Of a stretch of 64,000 nt of DNA, positions 8,916-18,541 are shown in pieces. A model generated the notes under the pieces. It was not told the origin of the DNA. It saw nothing but the letters and a program-made list of their open reading frames with translations, and ran no database searches. The stretch covers positions 62,001 to 126,000 of the forward strand of contig JAFKKH010000029.1 of NCBI GenBank assembly GCA_017305665.1. Reading direction: 5' to 3'. The position numbers and the translations under genes are program-made. This stretch comes from Hyphomicrobiales bacterium. GTDB lineage: Bacteria > Pseudomonadota > Alphaproteobacteria > Rhizobiales > Xanthobacteraceae. Every line of letters starts with the position of its first letter. The stretch's first letter is position 1.

Positions 8916-9659
8916 ATGGACGCATTGATCAAGCCGCTGCGTGGCGGCAAGCCTTCGGAAGTCAGGTCTTCGGAAGTCAAAAAGCCTTCAGACGTCAAAT
9001 CCAGCGACGCGCGAACCCCGGACTTCCGGCCCGCCGAACTCGATCCGTCGGAATTTCTCGCGGCCGCGGTTCAGCCCGACCAGTTGCGCCCGTCGCGGCA
9101 CGAGGCCGAGGCCGCGGTCAAGACGCTGCTCTCCTATATCGGCGAGAACCCGGTCCGCGAGGGTCTGCTCGATACCCCGCGCCGGGTGGTCGAGGCCTAT
9201 GACGAGATCTATCAGGGCTATCATCAGTGCCCGGCCGAGGTGCTGAACCGCACCTTTGGCGAGACTGCCGGCTACGACGATTTCGTGCTGATCCGCGACA
9301 TTGAATTCACCTCGCAGTGCGAGCATCACATGATGCCGTTCTACGGCAAGGCGCACATCGCCTATACGCCGGTCGAGCGGGTGGTCGGCCTGTCGAAGCT
9401 CGCGCGGCTGACCGATATCTTCGCACGCCGCCTGCAGACCCAGGAGCATATGACCGCCCAGATCGCTGCGGCCGTCGATGAGGTGCTGAAGCCTCGCGGC
9501 GTGGCTGTGATGATCGAGGCCGAGCATACCTGCATGTCGGTGCGCGGCGTCGCCAAGCATGGCGCGATGACCTTCACCAGCCGCTTCACCGGCGTCTTCC
9601 GCGACAATCCGGCGGAGCAGGCGCGTTTTCTGTCCATGGTACGAGGGACGCAGCGCTGA
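8916..9659 (+). CDS. folE: GTP cyclohydrolase I
   Basis: Opens GTP to 7,8-dihydroneopterin triphosphate, the first step of folate synthesis. The ATG at 8916 (MDALIKPL) has GGAGTGAAG ahead of it; the frame upstream is non-coding. The catalytic domain covers about residues 65-247 with [19 protein letters not shown] (zinc Cys and His) and [15 protein letters not shown] (second zinc Cys). About 55 residues precede it, including a charged tandem stretch of SEV/SDV units ([19 protein letters not shown]) unlike the compact E. coli enzyme. hisI follows 31 bases later. Confidence 0.97.
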   Translation: MDALIKPLRGGKPSEVRSSEVKKPSDVKSSDARTPDFRPAELDPSEFLAAAVQPDQLRPSRHEAEAAVKTLLSYIGENPVREGLLDTPRRVVEAYDEIYQGYHQCPAEVLNRTFGETAGYDDFVLIRDIEFTSQCEHHMMPFYGKAHIAYTPVERVVGLSKLARLTDIFARRLQTQEHMTAQIAAAVDEVLKPRGVAVMIEAEHTCMSVRGVAKHGAMTFTSRFTGVFRDNPAEQARFLSMVRGTQR

Positions 9660-9690
9660 TCCCTCGTTCTGATCTTGCGAGGGATTTGTC

Positions 9691-10134
9691 GTGACGACAT
9701 CCAAGACATCATCTGCCGACGAGCTCGAAGAGGGGTTGGTCCTCCGGCCCCGCTTCGATGCGTCGGGGCTTGTCACCTGTGTCGCGACCGACGCCGCAAA
9801 CGGCGACGTGCTGATGGTCGCGCACATGAACGACGAAGCGCTGCGCCGGACCATCGAGACCGGCGACGCCTGGTACTACAGCCGCTCGCGCAAGGCGTTG
9901 TGGCGAAAAGGCGAGAGTTCAGGTCAGGTCCAGCGCGTGGTCGAGATCCGGATGGACTGCGATCAGGATGCGATCTGGATCAAGGTCGAGCAAACCGGCG
10001 CCGCGTGCCACACCGGGCGGCGCTCCTGCTTCTATCGCACTGTGACCAAAGGCGAGGACGGCGCAGCGAAGGTCGCGTTCGTCGATGCGGACAGGCTGTT
10101 CGATCCCGACAAGGTCTATCACAAGCACTCCTGA
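9691..10134 (+). CDS. hisI: Phosphoribosyl-AMP cyclohydrolase
   Basis: Hydrolyses PR-AMP in histidine biosynthesis (stand-alone HisI without the HisE domain). The 147 residues contain the metal-site signature in full: [28 protein letters not shown], described here in two halves as the Asp-Cys-Asp metal loop and the CHTG...C zinc loop. It starts at a GTG at 9691 close behind folE, so the two are probably cotranscribed. The length is normal for the monofunctional enzyme, and the rest of the his operon is not in the window. Confidence 0.96.
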   Translation: MTTSKTSSADELEEGLVLRPRFDASGLVTCVATDAANGDVLMVAHMNDEALRRTIETGDAWYYSRSRKALWRKGESSGQVQRVVEIRMDCDQDAIWIKVEQTGAACHTGRRSCFYRTVTKGEDGAAKVAFVDADRLFDPDKVYHKHS

Positions 10135-10303
10135 TCCCGACGAGCCGGCTCCGGCCTCTTTGTTAACGTCCCGTTAACCATAATCCCCCACGTTGCGAGT
10201 TGGGCAAATCGAGTCTGGGCCGGTGGGAGTCGGCGTGGACGACGGGCTTGCTGGTAATGCGCATTGAAAATGCGCGCGGTCGCTTCGCGGGGAGCGGAAG
10301 ACC

Positions 10304-11323
10304 ATGACTGTCGATGCTGCCAATGCCGCATCCGGAGCCTATCCGCGCTCCGGCCTCAGCGGTCTGTTCAACGGAATCGCCAGCGCTATCCGTCAGGCGG
10401 CCGACGCCACCGGTGCGAGCTTCGAATATCTGCTCACCACCGCCAAGATGGAATCCAACTTCAATCCGACGGCATCGGCGGGCACCTCATCCGCGAAGGG
10501 CCTTTATCAATTCATCGAGCAGACCTGGCTCGGTACGGTGAAGGAGGCCGGTCCGGCGCTTGGCTATAACGGCTATGCCGACGCCATCACCAAATCGCCG
10601 TCGGGCACCTATTCCGTCGCTGATCCCGCGACCCGCGCCGCCATTCTCAAGCTGCGTGACGAGCCGGCCATCGCGTCGGCTATGGCTGGAGTCCTGACGC
10701 AGTCCAACAGCTTCAAGCTGACTGGCCTGATCGGCCGCCGCCCGACCGACAGCGAACTTTACATGGCGCATTTCATGGGCGTCGGCGGCGCGGCAAAGTT
10801 GATCGCGAATGCCACGGACAATCCGCAGGCCTCTGGCGCACGGCTGTTTCCGAACGCGGCCGCGGCCAATCGTCCGATCTTCTACGATCGCGACGGCCGT
10901 GCGCGCAGCGTGTCGGATGTCTACGCCGAACTGAACCGGCGCTACGAAAGCGCCGCGCAATCTCCCGCGACACGTAGTGCGATGGCATCATTCGGCATCA
11001 GCGCGCCGGTTGCCGTAGCCGCCACGACCGAACCGCAGTTTTCGTCGTCGGACAATGCTGCCTATCTGTCGCGTCTGCCTGATGTGCGCGGCGTGACGCC
11101 GGTTGCGGCATCGTCATCGGCTGCGCCGGGCCAGCCGATGTTTCGCTCGTTGTTTCAGGTCGGCGAGCGCGCCGAGCCGGTCTCGCCCGCGGTCCAGCAG
11201 TTGTGGGCGCATCCGGCTGCGGTCGCCAGCACGTCGGAGACCTCGCCCGCGACGCAAACCCCGACCGGCGGATTGCAGCCGTTCGATCTGTTCAGCGATC
11301 GCAGCGGCAAGTTCAGCGGCTAG
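10304..11323 (+). CDS. Lytic transglycosylase (SLT-like) protein
   Basis: 339 residues with an SLT lysozyme-like domain at about 35-190: FEYLLTTAKMESNFNP with catalytic Glu50, then SSAKGLYQFIEQTWLGTV. The remainder is Ala/Ser/Pro-rich and low complexity. No classical signal peptide is seen; the N-terminus is short and polar. Export by another route, such as the flagellar apparatus, is possible but not shown. A GGGAGCGG stretch lies upstream of the ATG. In the same direction the DUF2336 gene follows 207 bases on. Confidence 0.85.
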   Translation: MTVDAANAASGAYPRSGLSGLFNGIASAIRQAADATGASFEYLLTTAKMESNFNPTASAGTSSAKGLYQFIEQTWLGTVKEAGPALGYNGYADAITKSPSGTYSVADPATRAAILKLRDEPAIASAMAGVLTQSNSFKLTGLIGRRPTDSELYMAHFMGVGGAAKLIANATDNPQASGARLFPNAAAANRPIFYDRDGRARSVSDVYAELNRRYESAAQSPATRSAMASFGISAPVAVAATTEPQFSSSDNAAYLSRLPDVRGVTPVAASSSAAPGQPMFRSLFQVGERAEPVSPAVQQLWAHPAAVASTSETSPATQTPTGGLQPFDLFSDRSGKFSG

Positions 11324-11530
11324 CCTTTAAAGCCCGCAAATTTGCGCGGTAATGCCCGTGATGAAACGGGTACCGAATCCTGTTGCCTTGCGGGTCGCGC
11401 TTTTGCCTTAACGAAACGTCAATAAACCCAAACAGTTATGGTGAACCCTTTGTTAAGCGTCGTGGTTTATTTTCTATGACAGTGGCATCGCGTCTCGGTG
11501 TCGTTGCAAGTTGCGTAGGCCGGAAAGAGC

Positions 11531-12892
11531 ATGATCGTTCGGCAGTTCATCAGTTGGGTACGCACCGCTCCCGCAGGCGAGCGCGCCGAAGCCACACGAG
11601 CCCTGGCCCGCGCCTGGCTCATCTCCGATCTCTCGGATGACGATCGCGCGGCCGCCGAGGGCGGCCTCCTGATGCAACTGGACGATCCGTCGCCGCTGGT
11701 CCGCCAGGCCATGGCCGAGGTTTTTGCGCACAGCGCGTCCGCGCCCGCCGCGATCGTTCAGGCGCTGTCGGTCGATCAGGCCTCGGTCGCAATGTCCATT
11801 CTCGAACATTCGCCGCTCCTGATCGATGCGGACCTCGTCGACATCGTCGCGACCGGCAACTCGGAGGTGCAGTGCGCTATCGCGCGGCGCGCCAGCGTGC
11901 CGGTGTCGATCTGCGCGGCCATCGCCGAGGTCGGCTCGGCGGCTGCGGCCCTTGAACTCATCGAAAATCCCGGCGCCGATCTCGCGCCGCTGTCATGGGA
12001 CCGCATTGTCGCGCGGCACGGCCATCTCGGCGCGATCCGTGAATCGATGCTGGCGCTCGACGATCTGCCGGCTGCGACGCGGGCCGCGCTGGTCGGAAAG
12101 CTGTCCGATACGCTTGCGCAGTTCGTGGTCGCGCGGAACTGGCTCAGCGCCGATCGTGCCGGGCGTGCGGCCGGCGACGCCAGGGACCGCTCCATCGTCA
12201 ACATCGCGGCGCGGTCGCGCGGCGACGACATGCGCGGCCTGATCGCGCATCTGCGCGCGACCGGGCAACTGACCGCGGGGCTGATCCTGCGGGCGTTGCT
12301 GTCGGGCAATCTCGACCTGTTCGATCACGCGCTGGTGGAATTGTCCGGTCTGCCGCTCAGCCGCGTGTCCGCACTGGTGCACGATCGGGGCGGCGCGAGC
12401 CTGCCGGCGCTGCTGACGCGCGCCGGCCTGCCGGAGTCCACATTCCCCGCATTCCGCGCGGCGCTGGAGGCTCGCGACGAGATCGGCTTTGTCGGCACCG
12501 TGGCCGGTGCGACGCGGCTGCGCCGCCGCATGGTCGAGCGCGTGCTGACGATGTGCGAGACGGCGCCGACCGAAGTTTCGGAGCCGCTGCTGATCCTGTT
12601 GCGGCGCTTCGCCACGGAATCGGCGCGCGAGGAAGCGCGCGTATTCTGCGACGACCTGGTGGCCGAAGCGGCCGCCGAGCCGGTGTATGACGATGTGCCT
12701 GCCTGGGAAGCTCCGGCGGACGAGCCTTCGACGCTTGAGCCTCAATTCGACGAGATTGAGCTTCTAGAGGAGGAGGCTTTTTTCGCGGAGCCTTGCGAGC
12801 CCGAGCGCCGCGAACCGACGTTCATCGAGCCCGCACGTCACGCACCGAGGCAGTGCGAGCCGCTGCTCAGCGAACTGCTCGCGGCGGCCTAG
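11531..12892 (+). CDS. DUF2336 domain protein
   Basis: 453-residue cytoplasmic protein of alpha-helical repeats. It has the DUF2336 pattern near the N-terminus (RAWLISDLSDDDRAAAEGGL, DPSPLVRQAMAEVFA), which is HEAT-like, and an acidic Glu/Pro-rich tail (about 390-453). DUF2336 proteins are restricted mainly to alphaproteobacteria and are often near regulatory or chemotaxis genes, as here next to a response regulator and an Hpt protein. Function is unknown; the repeats suggest protein-protein contact. No catalytic motif is seen. Confidence 0.82.
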   Translation: MIVRQFISWVRTAPAGERAEATRALARAWLISDLSDDDRAAAEGGLLMQLDDPSPLVRQAMAEVFAHSASAPAAIVQALSVDQASVAMSILEHSPLLIDADLVDIVATGNSEVQCAIARRASVPVSICAAIAEVGSAAAALELIENPGADLAPLSWDRIVARHGHLGAIRESMLALDDLPAATRAALVGKLSDTLAQFVVARNWLSADRAGRAAGDARDRSIVNIAARSRGDDMRGLIAHLRATGQLTAGLILRALLSGNLDLFDHALVELSGLPLSRVSALVHDRGGASLPALLTRAGLPESTFPAFRAALEARDEIGFVGTVAGATRLRRRMVERVLTMCETAPTEVSEPLLILLRRFATESAREEARVFCDDLVAEAAAEPVYDDVPAWEAPADEPSTLEPQFDEIELLEEEAFFAEPCEPERREPTFIEPARHAPRQCEPLLSELLAAA

Positions 12893-12920
12893 CAGCCGCG
12901 AAATCCTCCTGATCGTCGCC

Positions 12921-12958
12921 GTCATTGTGAGGACGCGCAGGCGACGAAGCAATCCAGG
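12921..12958. repeat. Bradyrhizobium-type intergenic REP-like repeat
   Basis: A copy of the palindromic unit gtcattgtgagg...gcgacgaagcaatccagg sits between the convergent DUF2336 and Hpt genes. Many near-identical units are scattered between genes in this bacterial group. Only one copy was noticed in this window. Confidence 0.5.
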
Positions 12959-12981
12959 AATATCGAAGACAGAGAAAGCCT

Positions 12982-13560
12982 TTAGTCGACCGGCACGATG
13001 CTCGGCGCGAGGATGGCGTCGAGATGCTCGGGGCGGTCGCGGTTGACGACGGTGAGATATTCGTCCGCCACGCCGCGCAGCTTGCGGTGAAGCTCTTTCG
13101 CCACGGCCTCGAAGCCGAGGCCGGCGTGCTCACGCACGATCGCCTGGATCGCGTTGATGTGATGCGCGATCAGCGCCGCAGGAACGCGATCGATATCCGG
13201 CGCGTGTTCGATGATGCGGCACAGACTCTCGGCGGCGGCGCCGGCGAGGGGATAGCCGAAGGTCGCGGCGTCCCCCTTGATGTCGTGCGCGGCGCGAAAC
13301 AGCTCATCGCGCGCGGCCGGCGTGAAGCCGTCCTTCAGGATGGTGGCATGAGCAGCCGCCAGCCGGTCGCACTCGATGGCCATCCATGTGGCGAATTCGT
13401 CAGACAAGCCGGCCAGCGCCTTTTCTGCGCGGGCCACCGGATCCTCGAAGTTCTTTTCGTCGACGAGCCGCATCACCTTGCGCAACGGATTGGGCTGCGT
13501 GATGACGTGATGATCGGCGAAGGTCTCGACCTTCAATTCCGGTGGTTTGTCCTTCGCCAT
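12982..13560 (-). CDS. Hpt-domain phosphotransfer protein
   Basis: 192 residues with a histidine phosphotransfer domain at about 60-160. The HxxKG motif is intact (AAHDIKGDAATFGY), giving phosphorylatable His92 with Lys95-Gly96. About 55 N-terminal residues (HHVITQPNPLRKVMRLVD) are not part of the domain. It is the second gene of an operon with the response regulator at 13575-14120 (14-base gap). No histidine kinase is present, so the pair must be fed by a kinase elsewhere. Probable relay or phosphate sink; no target is visible. Confidence 0.9.
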   Translation of the reverse strand: MAKDKPPELKVETFADHHVITQPNPLRKVMRLVDEKNFEDPVARAEKALAGLSDEFATWMAIECDRLAAAHATILKDGFTPAARDELFRAAHDIKGDAATFGYPLAGAAAESLCRIIEHAPDIDRVPAALIAHHINAIQAIVREHAGLGFEAVAKELHRKLRGVADEYLTVVNRDRPEHLDAILAPSIVPVD

Positions 13561-13574
13561 TGGTTCTGTGCTCG

Positions 13575-14120
13575 CTATCCCGGAGACCGGGCCTTATCCA
13601 GCAGCGACGGCTGCGGAATGACGTCGGGCTCCTTGGTGCCGCGACGTTCCGGGCCGATGTAGGCGTTGTTGGTGTTGCGCCGGCGATCGGGACCAAAATA
13701 GTTCTTGGTCTTGATGAAGGGCCGCGGCGACACCACGACATTGAGAATGCGCTGATAGAGACCCTTGGCGGAAATAGGCTTCGCCAGAAACTCGGTGACG
13801 CCGGCGTCGCGCGCGACCGTGACGCGACGTTTCTCCGAGTGGCCGGTCAGCATGATGATCGGGGCGAACGGATTGCCCTTGGAGTCCGGCTGCCGGATCA
13901 TCTGCGCGAGTTCGATGCCGTCGAAGATCGGCATCGCCCAGTCGGTGATGACGATGTCGGGCACATAGTGGCTGTACATTTCGAGCGCGGTGGCGCCGTC
14001 CTCGGCCTCATAAACCTCGCGCGCGCCGAACGAATGCAGCAGCGTGCGCAGAATGCGGCGCATGTGCGCGTTGTCGTCGCAGACGAGAAACCGCAGCTTG
14101 TTGAAGTCGATGCCGTACAT
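13575..14120 (-). CDS. CheY-like response regulator
   Basis: 181 residues: a receiver domain (about 8-130) with Asp15/Asp16, phosphoacceptor Asp60 (VITDWAMP), Thr92 and Lys114 (FLAKPIS), all canonical. The C-terminal 50 residues are a basic extension with two similar FGPDRRRN / IGPERRG segments and no DNA-binding domain. That makes it a single-domain regulator with a tail, likely acting by protein contact. It leads the operon with the Hpt gene. Relay Hpt-RR pairing is inferred from adjacency. Confidence 0.93.
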   Translation of the reverse strand: MYGIDFNKLRFLVCDDNAHMRRILRTLLHSFGAREVYEAEDGATALEMYSHYVPDIVITDWAMPIFDGIELAQMIRQPDSKGNPFAPIIMLTGHSEKRRVTVARDAGVTEFLAKPISAKGLYQRILNVVVSPRPFIKTKNYFGPDRRRNTNNAYIGPERRGTKEPDVIPQPSLLDKARSPG

Positions 14121-14221
14121 GGTGCGGAGGCGGACCCAGTATACCCGCCGTTAACTATATGCCGGCGCCCTTAACGAATGGTTGCCGGCCATAGGCCATA
14201 TCCGGAAGCCGCCGCGGAGGA

Positions 14222-14611
14222 TCAGGCCGGATCGAGCGCACTGATGGTGACGTAATATCCGTCGGGGTCCCGGAGCGAAAATTCTTCGGTTCCGGTGTTC
14301 GGGTTCACATGTGGCTCTTCTTCCAGCCGGCTGACGAGGGCCCGCGCCCTTGGCAAAGCCGCGTCAAAGTTGTCGACCCGGAAGAACAGGAGGAGGCCGT
14401 TACCAGGCGTGGCGCGGTGAGGATCTGTCAACGAAGGATGCTCGTGAGCCCCCCACTTGTGGAGGCAGAGCAGGACCGTTCCATCCGAATCGACGACTTG
14501 CCCAAAATAGTCGTGCGCTGGGGCCGTCTCCGGCAGGCCGAGCAGCGACTGGTACCAAGCGAAGCTCTGGAGCACATCAGCTACGCCAATGATCGTCCAT
14601 GTGCGCTTCAT
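14222..14611 (-). CDS. Glyoxalase/bleomycin-resistance (VOC) protein
   Basis: 129 residues from the ATG at 14611 (MKRTWTIIGVADVLQSFAWY). It is one VOC superfamily module with the usual FAWYQSLLGLPE start and a terminal SLRDPDGYYVTISA, which carries the metal-site Glu region in related enzymes. The upstream reading frame (to 14743) is not part of the gene. Substrate unknown; members are lyases, dioxygenases or sequestering proteins. It lies 58 bases downstream of nadK on the same strand. Confidence 0.85.
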   Translation of the reverse strand: MKRTWTIIGVADVLQSFAWYQSLLGLPETAPAHDYFGQVVDSDGTVLLCLHKWGAHEHPSLTDPHRATPGNGLLLFFRVDNFDAALPRARALVSRLEEEPHVNPNTGTEEFSLRDPDGYYVTISALDPA

Positions 14612-14669
14612 AGATTCCTCGACGGGTGATTGTGCAGCGACGCATGCCGCCGCGAAGCCTCTTTCGTCG

Positions 14670-15449
14670 CTAATATCCGAACTGCTCGCTGAGGATTCGC
14701 TCTTCCAGGCTGTGGCCGGGATCGAACAGCATCCGCATCGCAATCGTCTTGTCGGAGAGGACTTCGACGCGGCGCACGTTGCGCGCCTCGTCGTGGTCGG
14801 CCACCGCCGCTACCGGGCGCTTGTCGCCTTCGAGCACCTCGATCACCACAAAGGCGGTGTTCGGCAACAGGGCGCCGCGCCAGCGCCGCGGACGGAAGGC
14901 GCTGATCGGCGTCAGCGCCAACAGCGCCGCATTGATCGGCAGGATCGGCCCCTGGGCCGACAGGTTGTAGGCGGTGGAGCCGGCCGGCGTCGCGACCATG
15001 ACGCCGTCGGCGATCAACTCGGCCATGCGCTCGCGCTCGTCGATCAGGATACGCAGCCGCGCCGCCTGATGGGTCTGGCGAAACAGCGAGACTTCGTTGA
15101 TGGCGTGATGGATGTGGACCTTGCCGTGACTATCGGTCGCGCGCATCAGGAGCGGATGGATCACGGTGTCGGTCGCGGCCGAGAGGCGCGCGTGCAGGTC
15201 GTGCTTGCTGTATTCGTTCATCAGAAAGCCGACGGTGCCGCGATGCATGCCGTAGATCGGCTTTCCCGAACGCATGTTCTGATGCAGCGTTTGCAGCATC
15301 AAGCCGTCGCCGCCGAGCGCCACCAGCACGTCGGCGTCCGCGGGATCGTGATTGCCGTAGGTCTTGACCAACTCCGCCAGCGCCTGCTGGGCCTCGGGGC
15401 TCGTGCTCGCGACAAAGGCGATCCGGTCATAGCGGCGAGATGAAGTCAT
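14670..15449 (-). CDS. nadK: NAD kinase
   Basis: Phosphorylates NAD to NADP (259 residues). The nucleotide-binding GGDG is at 46-49 ([10 protein letters not shown]), followed by [11 protein letters not shown] and the conserved Asn118-Glu119 of AINEVSL and [12 protein letters not shown]. The protein is compact, without the N-terminal extension of eukaryotic enzymes, and the length fits alphaproteobacterial NadK. An ATG opens it (MTSSRRYDR). Downstream VOC gene on the same strand. Confidence 0.97.
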   Translation of the reverse strand: MTSSRRYDRIAFVASTSPEAQQALAELVKTYGNHDPADADVLVALGGDGLMLQTLHQNMRSGKPIYGMHRGTVGFLMNEYSKHDLHARLSAATDTVIHPLLMRATDSHGKVHIHHAINEVSLFRQTHQAARLRILIDERERMAELIADGVMVATPAGSTAYNLSAQGPILPINAALLALTPISAFRPRRWRGALLPNTAFVVIEVLEGDKRPVAAVADHDEARNVRRVEVLSDKTIAMRMLFDPGHSLEERILSEQFGY

Positions 15450-15818
15450 GATGATCGCAAGATAATCGCAAAGGCTTGGCGGCTCGTGCCGGGCGAGGGT
15501 GGTCCGTGGCGGTCGTCTATCCGGTCCCGCAGACGGTTGTCGAGCCGACAGTTAACCGCGCTTTGCGGTCGCGTGTCGAGACCCGGATCGATGCATGGTT
15601 AGCGGACAAAACGCTTTTTGCGGAGCGCCGGCTCCGGGATAAGCGGGAATTCCAGTCCCCAGCCCAATAGAAAACCTCGCCTTCAGGCGGATGGCCGGGC
15701 AGCGAAAATGGCAGAGATTGGTTGAAATTGGCATCGCTGTGCCATGCGGCGGGCTGATGTGGCCTCGCGAGTTGGACATTGCGAGGAGGTTCTTCCGCGC
15801 CGGACCGGAAATGCGTCG
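15450..15818. other. Intergenic region, no gene seen
   Basis: 369 bases between the nadK start and the end of the sugar dehydrogenase gene. The short open frames here (for example 15476-15670 on the plus strand) have no ribosome site or recognisable protein character. It presumably contains the nadK promoter. No repeat or terminator was recognised. Confidence 0.4.
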
Positions 15819-16982
15819 TCAGCCTTTTCTTGGGGCCATACGGAGTATGCGCCCTTCCTTGTTGTCCGTGAGAAGGTAGATCGCGCCGTCGGGGCCCTGC
15901 CGGACGTCTCGGATGCGCTCATTCAGACCTTCCAGCATTCTTTCGTCACTGACGACGCGATGTCCATCAAGAACGAGGCGCGAGAGGAGCTTTGATTTGA
16001 GGCCGCCGTTAAACAAACTGCCTTTCCATCCAGGGAATAGATTTCCGGTATAAAACATCATTCCCGATGCAGCGAGAGATGGCGCCCAATACCAAATCGG
16101 ATCGACCAGACCGGGGCCTTTCTGCTTTCCGTCACCAACGGGCGACCCGTCATAGTTTCGACCATAGCTGACGAGGGGCCATCCATAGTTGTTGCCCCGG
16201 GAGATGATGTTGATCTCGTCTCCGCCCATCGGGCCATGTTCCTGCTCCCACAATTCTCCGGTTGCGGGATTGAACGCGAGGCCTTCCGGATTTCGCAAAC
16301 CGAACGCCCAAATCTCAGGGAGCGCATCATGAGTCCCCAGAAATGGATTGTCGGGCGGTGACGTGCCGTCTGGACGAATGCGGATGATCTTGCCTAGGTG
16401 ATTGTCCAGGGATTGCGCGGGCAACGCCTGCCGGCTGTTTGCGGCATGATCGCCCAAGGTCACGAAAAGGTTGCCGTCCTCGGCTTCAACAATGCGACAC
16501 CCAATGTTGATGATGGCGAGGCCGCGCGTGACGGGGCCGATCTGATGAAAGATCGTTTCGACGTGGTCCAGCCGGGGCGATTCATCGGCAAGCAGCCTGG
16601 CCCGGGCGACAGCTAATCTCGCGCCGCCGTCCGCGCCCTCGCCATAGCAGAAATAAATGATCCGAGAATGAGTGAAGTCGCGGGCGACCACGACATCGAG
16701 AAGGCCGGATTGGCCTTTTGCGAAGATCGCGGGAAGTCCGCCAATTGGCGGAGACATACGTCCGTTGCGCACGAGTCGCAGCCGGCCAGGACGCTCCGAC
16801 ACCAACATTTCGCCGCTGGGCAGAAATGCGAGCGACCAAGGATACTCAAGGTTATTGGCGACAGATGACAAGGCAACGTCACCCGCAGACGTTGAGAAAA
16901 TAATTTCGTCGGCGTGGCCGAGAGAACTGAACGCCAAATGCAGTGCACATGAAATGAGCAGCGTTCTGGGTGTCTTCATCAA
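15819..16982 (-). CDS. PQQ-dependent aldose sugar dehydrogenase
   Basis: 387 residues with a signal peptide (about 1-24, ending LGHADE) and a six-bladed beta-propeller of the soluble glucose/aldose sugar dehydrogenase family (YliI/Asd). Marks are NNLEYPWSLAFLPSGEMLVSERPGRL at the start, LAVARARLLAD and the metal/PQQ region GGDEINIISRGNNYGWP with the terminal RIRDVRQGPDGAIYLLTD. It oxidises sugars in the periplasm with quinone as acceptor. Calcium and PQQ dependence is from the family. It stands alone; no pqq genes are in the window. Confidence 0.93.
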   Translation of the reverse strand: MMKTPRTLLISCALHLAFSSLGHADEIIFSTSAGDVALSSVANNLEYPWSLAFLPSGEMLVSERPGRLRLVRNGRMSPPIGGLPAIFAKGQSGLLDVVVARDFTHSRIIYFCYGEGADGGARLAVARARLLADESPRLDHVETIFHQIGPVTRGLAIINIGCRIVEAEDGNLFVTLGDHAANSRQALPAQSLDNHLGKIIRIRPDGTSPPDNPFLGTHDALPEIWAFGLRNPEGLAFNPATGELWEQEHGPMGGDEINIISRGNNYGWPLVSYGRNYDGSPVGDGKQKGPGLVDPIWYWAPSLAASGMMFYTGNLFPGWKGSLFNGGLKSKLLSRLVLDGHRVVSDERMLEGLNERIRDVRQGPDGAIYLLTDNKEGRILRMAPRKG

Positions 16983-17320
16983 CGCTCTCGACCTGAGTTG
17001 CCAGTCTCGCGGAACGCACTATGAAGCGAGGACTGAACAACGTCCCATAGTTTTTAGCGGGCAACGCTTTGCAGGTGTGACATGGCTACTCACGCTACTG
17101 TGACTTGCGATGTCACGCTTGCTACCGGCTTCCCGTTTCTCCCCGACCGATCGGCGTGGCCTTGACCGGCTTCTCCGAGCCGCACGCTGTCGAAGCCTTT
17201 CAGCGGAAAGCCGGCTTGAGGTGAGGTGCTGCGCGGAATGACGGACGCAGGTAGATCTGTCGCAGGACGGTTCGTGCGACTGACACTTAGATAAACGCCA
17301 CTCTAAGTTCGATGAACGTC
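16983..17320. other. Intergenic region, no gene seen
   Basis: 338 bases ahead of the sugar dehydrogenase. Only overlapping short frames occur here. They are unlikely to code. No repeat, T-run hairpin or RNA gene was noticed. Confidence 0.4.
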
Positions 17321-17875
17321 CTAGTACACGAGGCCGGTGCCGGGCGGCTTTTCGAGCGCGGCGGCGAGCGATTTGTATTCCGCGCAACCCGTGCCGCAGA
17401 TCGCCGCGATCCGGCTGAGGTGATACTGCGCCTGATCGCGGTTGCCCTGTTCGATCTGCCACAGGCCGTAATACTGCCAGGTGCGGACGTGGTTCGGATC
17501 GGCCTTCAGCGCGCGCTCGTACCAGATCTGCGACACCTTGTAGTTGCCGAGCTTGCGATAGGAATAGCCGATCAGGTTGGCGACGTCGGCGCGGTCGTCG
17601 TGGCCAAGCGCCTCGAGCTGCTTGATGGCGCCGGCATAGTCGTGGCGGTTGTAGATTGTCGCATAGGCCGCGCGATAGCCGTTGAGGAACGCGGGATCGT
17701 CGAGCTGCGACTGGTTGTTGTGCTTTTTCTTCTTGCCCTTGGGGCTGGATTTCGTGCTGGACGCTGGCGGCGGCGAAGGCTCGTCGCTGCCCGCGGCAAA
17801 TACGGGGAAGGAGGGGACGGCCAATGCCAGGGAAACGGCCGTGACCATCGTCAACCTGATTGCAAGCTTGCTCAT
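17321..17875 (-). CDS. Secreted TPR-repeat protein
   Basis: 184 residues from the ATG at 17875 (MSKLAIRL): signal peptide (1-27, ending FPVFAAG), a Ser/Pro/Lys-rich linker with KGKKKKH, then two or three tetratricopeptide units at about 65-165 (YNRHDYAGAIKQLEALGHDDRADV, YRKLGNYKVSQIWYERALKADPN, WQYYGLWQIEQGN). Two cysteines near the C-terminus (CGTGC) could form a disulfide. Periplasmic scaffold or cell-envelope role is inferred. Single gene. Confidence 0.82.
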   Translation of the reverse strand: MSKLAIRLTMVTAVSLALAVPSFPVFAAGSDEPSPPPASSTKSSPKGKKKKHNNQSQLDDPAFLNGYRAAYATIYNRHDYAGAIKQLEALGHDDRADVANLIGYSYRKLGNYKVSQIWYERALKADPNHVRTWQYYGLWQIEQGNRDQAQYHLSRIAAICGTGCAEYKSLAAALEKPPGTGLVY

Positions 17876-18158
17876 CCATCGCTCCTGTTCTGGATATGGC
17901 ACGATCCTACACCAGCGCCCGAACGAGGAAACACCGGGCCGGGCGGCTCATTCCCATCGGAATTGCGGATTTTTGTCACGCCGTTCAAAGGGGATTCGGC
18001 CATGGCGCGCCGAACATGACCAACCATTCATCAAGATGAACGGCGGCTGCCGCCGCGTTCAGCACGCGTTCAGCGGCGCAACGTCATCGTGGGCCATGAT
18101 CGCAGAGCCCGTCCATCCGGCCGGTCCCCTCGGCGATCGACGCTCCAAGGAGACGACC

Positions 18159-18368
18159 ATGTTTAAGACGATTTCCGCCGCGCTGTTTGTGGCTTCCGTT
18201 TTTGTTGCGCCCGCGATGGCCGGCACTGCCCGCACGGGCCATGCTCCGGCAGTCAAGTCGGTGACCCTCAAGCACAGCGTGCTGAACGCGAATGCCAGGA
18301 TGGGCCGCCACCATCATCATCACCGCCGGCCCATGCATCGCCATCATCGTTTCCACAAGCATCACTAA
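18159..18368 (+). CDS. Small secreted histidine-rich protein
   Basis: 69 residues starting at an ATG with AAGGAG 6-7 bases upstream. Signal peptide MFKTISAALFVASVFVAPAMA is cleaved before GTARTGH. The mature tail is dominated by His and Arg (MGRHHHHHRRPMHRHHRFHKHH in essence), a strong candidate for metal binding or surface interaction. Such proteins are common in Bradyrhizobium. A similar, larger His/Tyr-rich protein is at 29035-29625. Function unknown. Confidence 0.75.
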   Translation: MFKTISAALFVASVFVAPAMAGTARTGHAPAVKSVTLKHSVLNANARMGRHHHHHRRPMHRHHRFHKHH

Positions 18369-18541
18369 TTGCTTGGCGGAAGCCGATCAGGGCCTGCTGC
18401 CATTTGCTCCCTGGCCGCAGGCCCGTTTCGTTTGCGGCAGCCTCCATTCCTTATCCACCGATAACCGAATTGCGAATTCCGTTCCGGCGACCGGCAGGCT
18501 AGACCCTCAAGTAAATTCACGAACCTGAAGACGGGCCGGCG

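Noticed and set aside
15476-15670. 64-residue frame between nadK and the sugar dehydrogenase
   Set aside because: No ribosome site, no hydrophobic or domain pattern.
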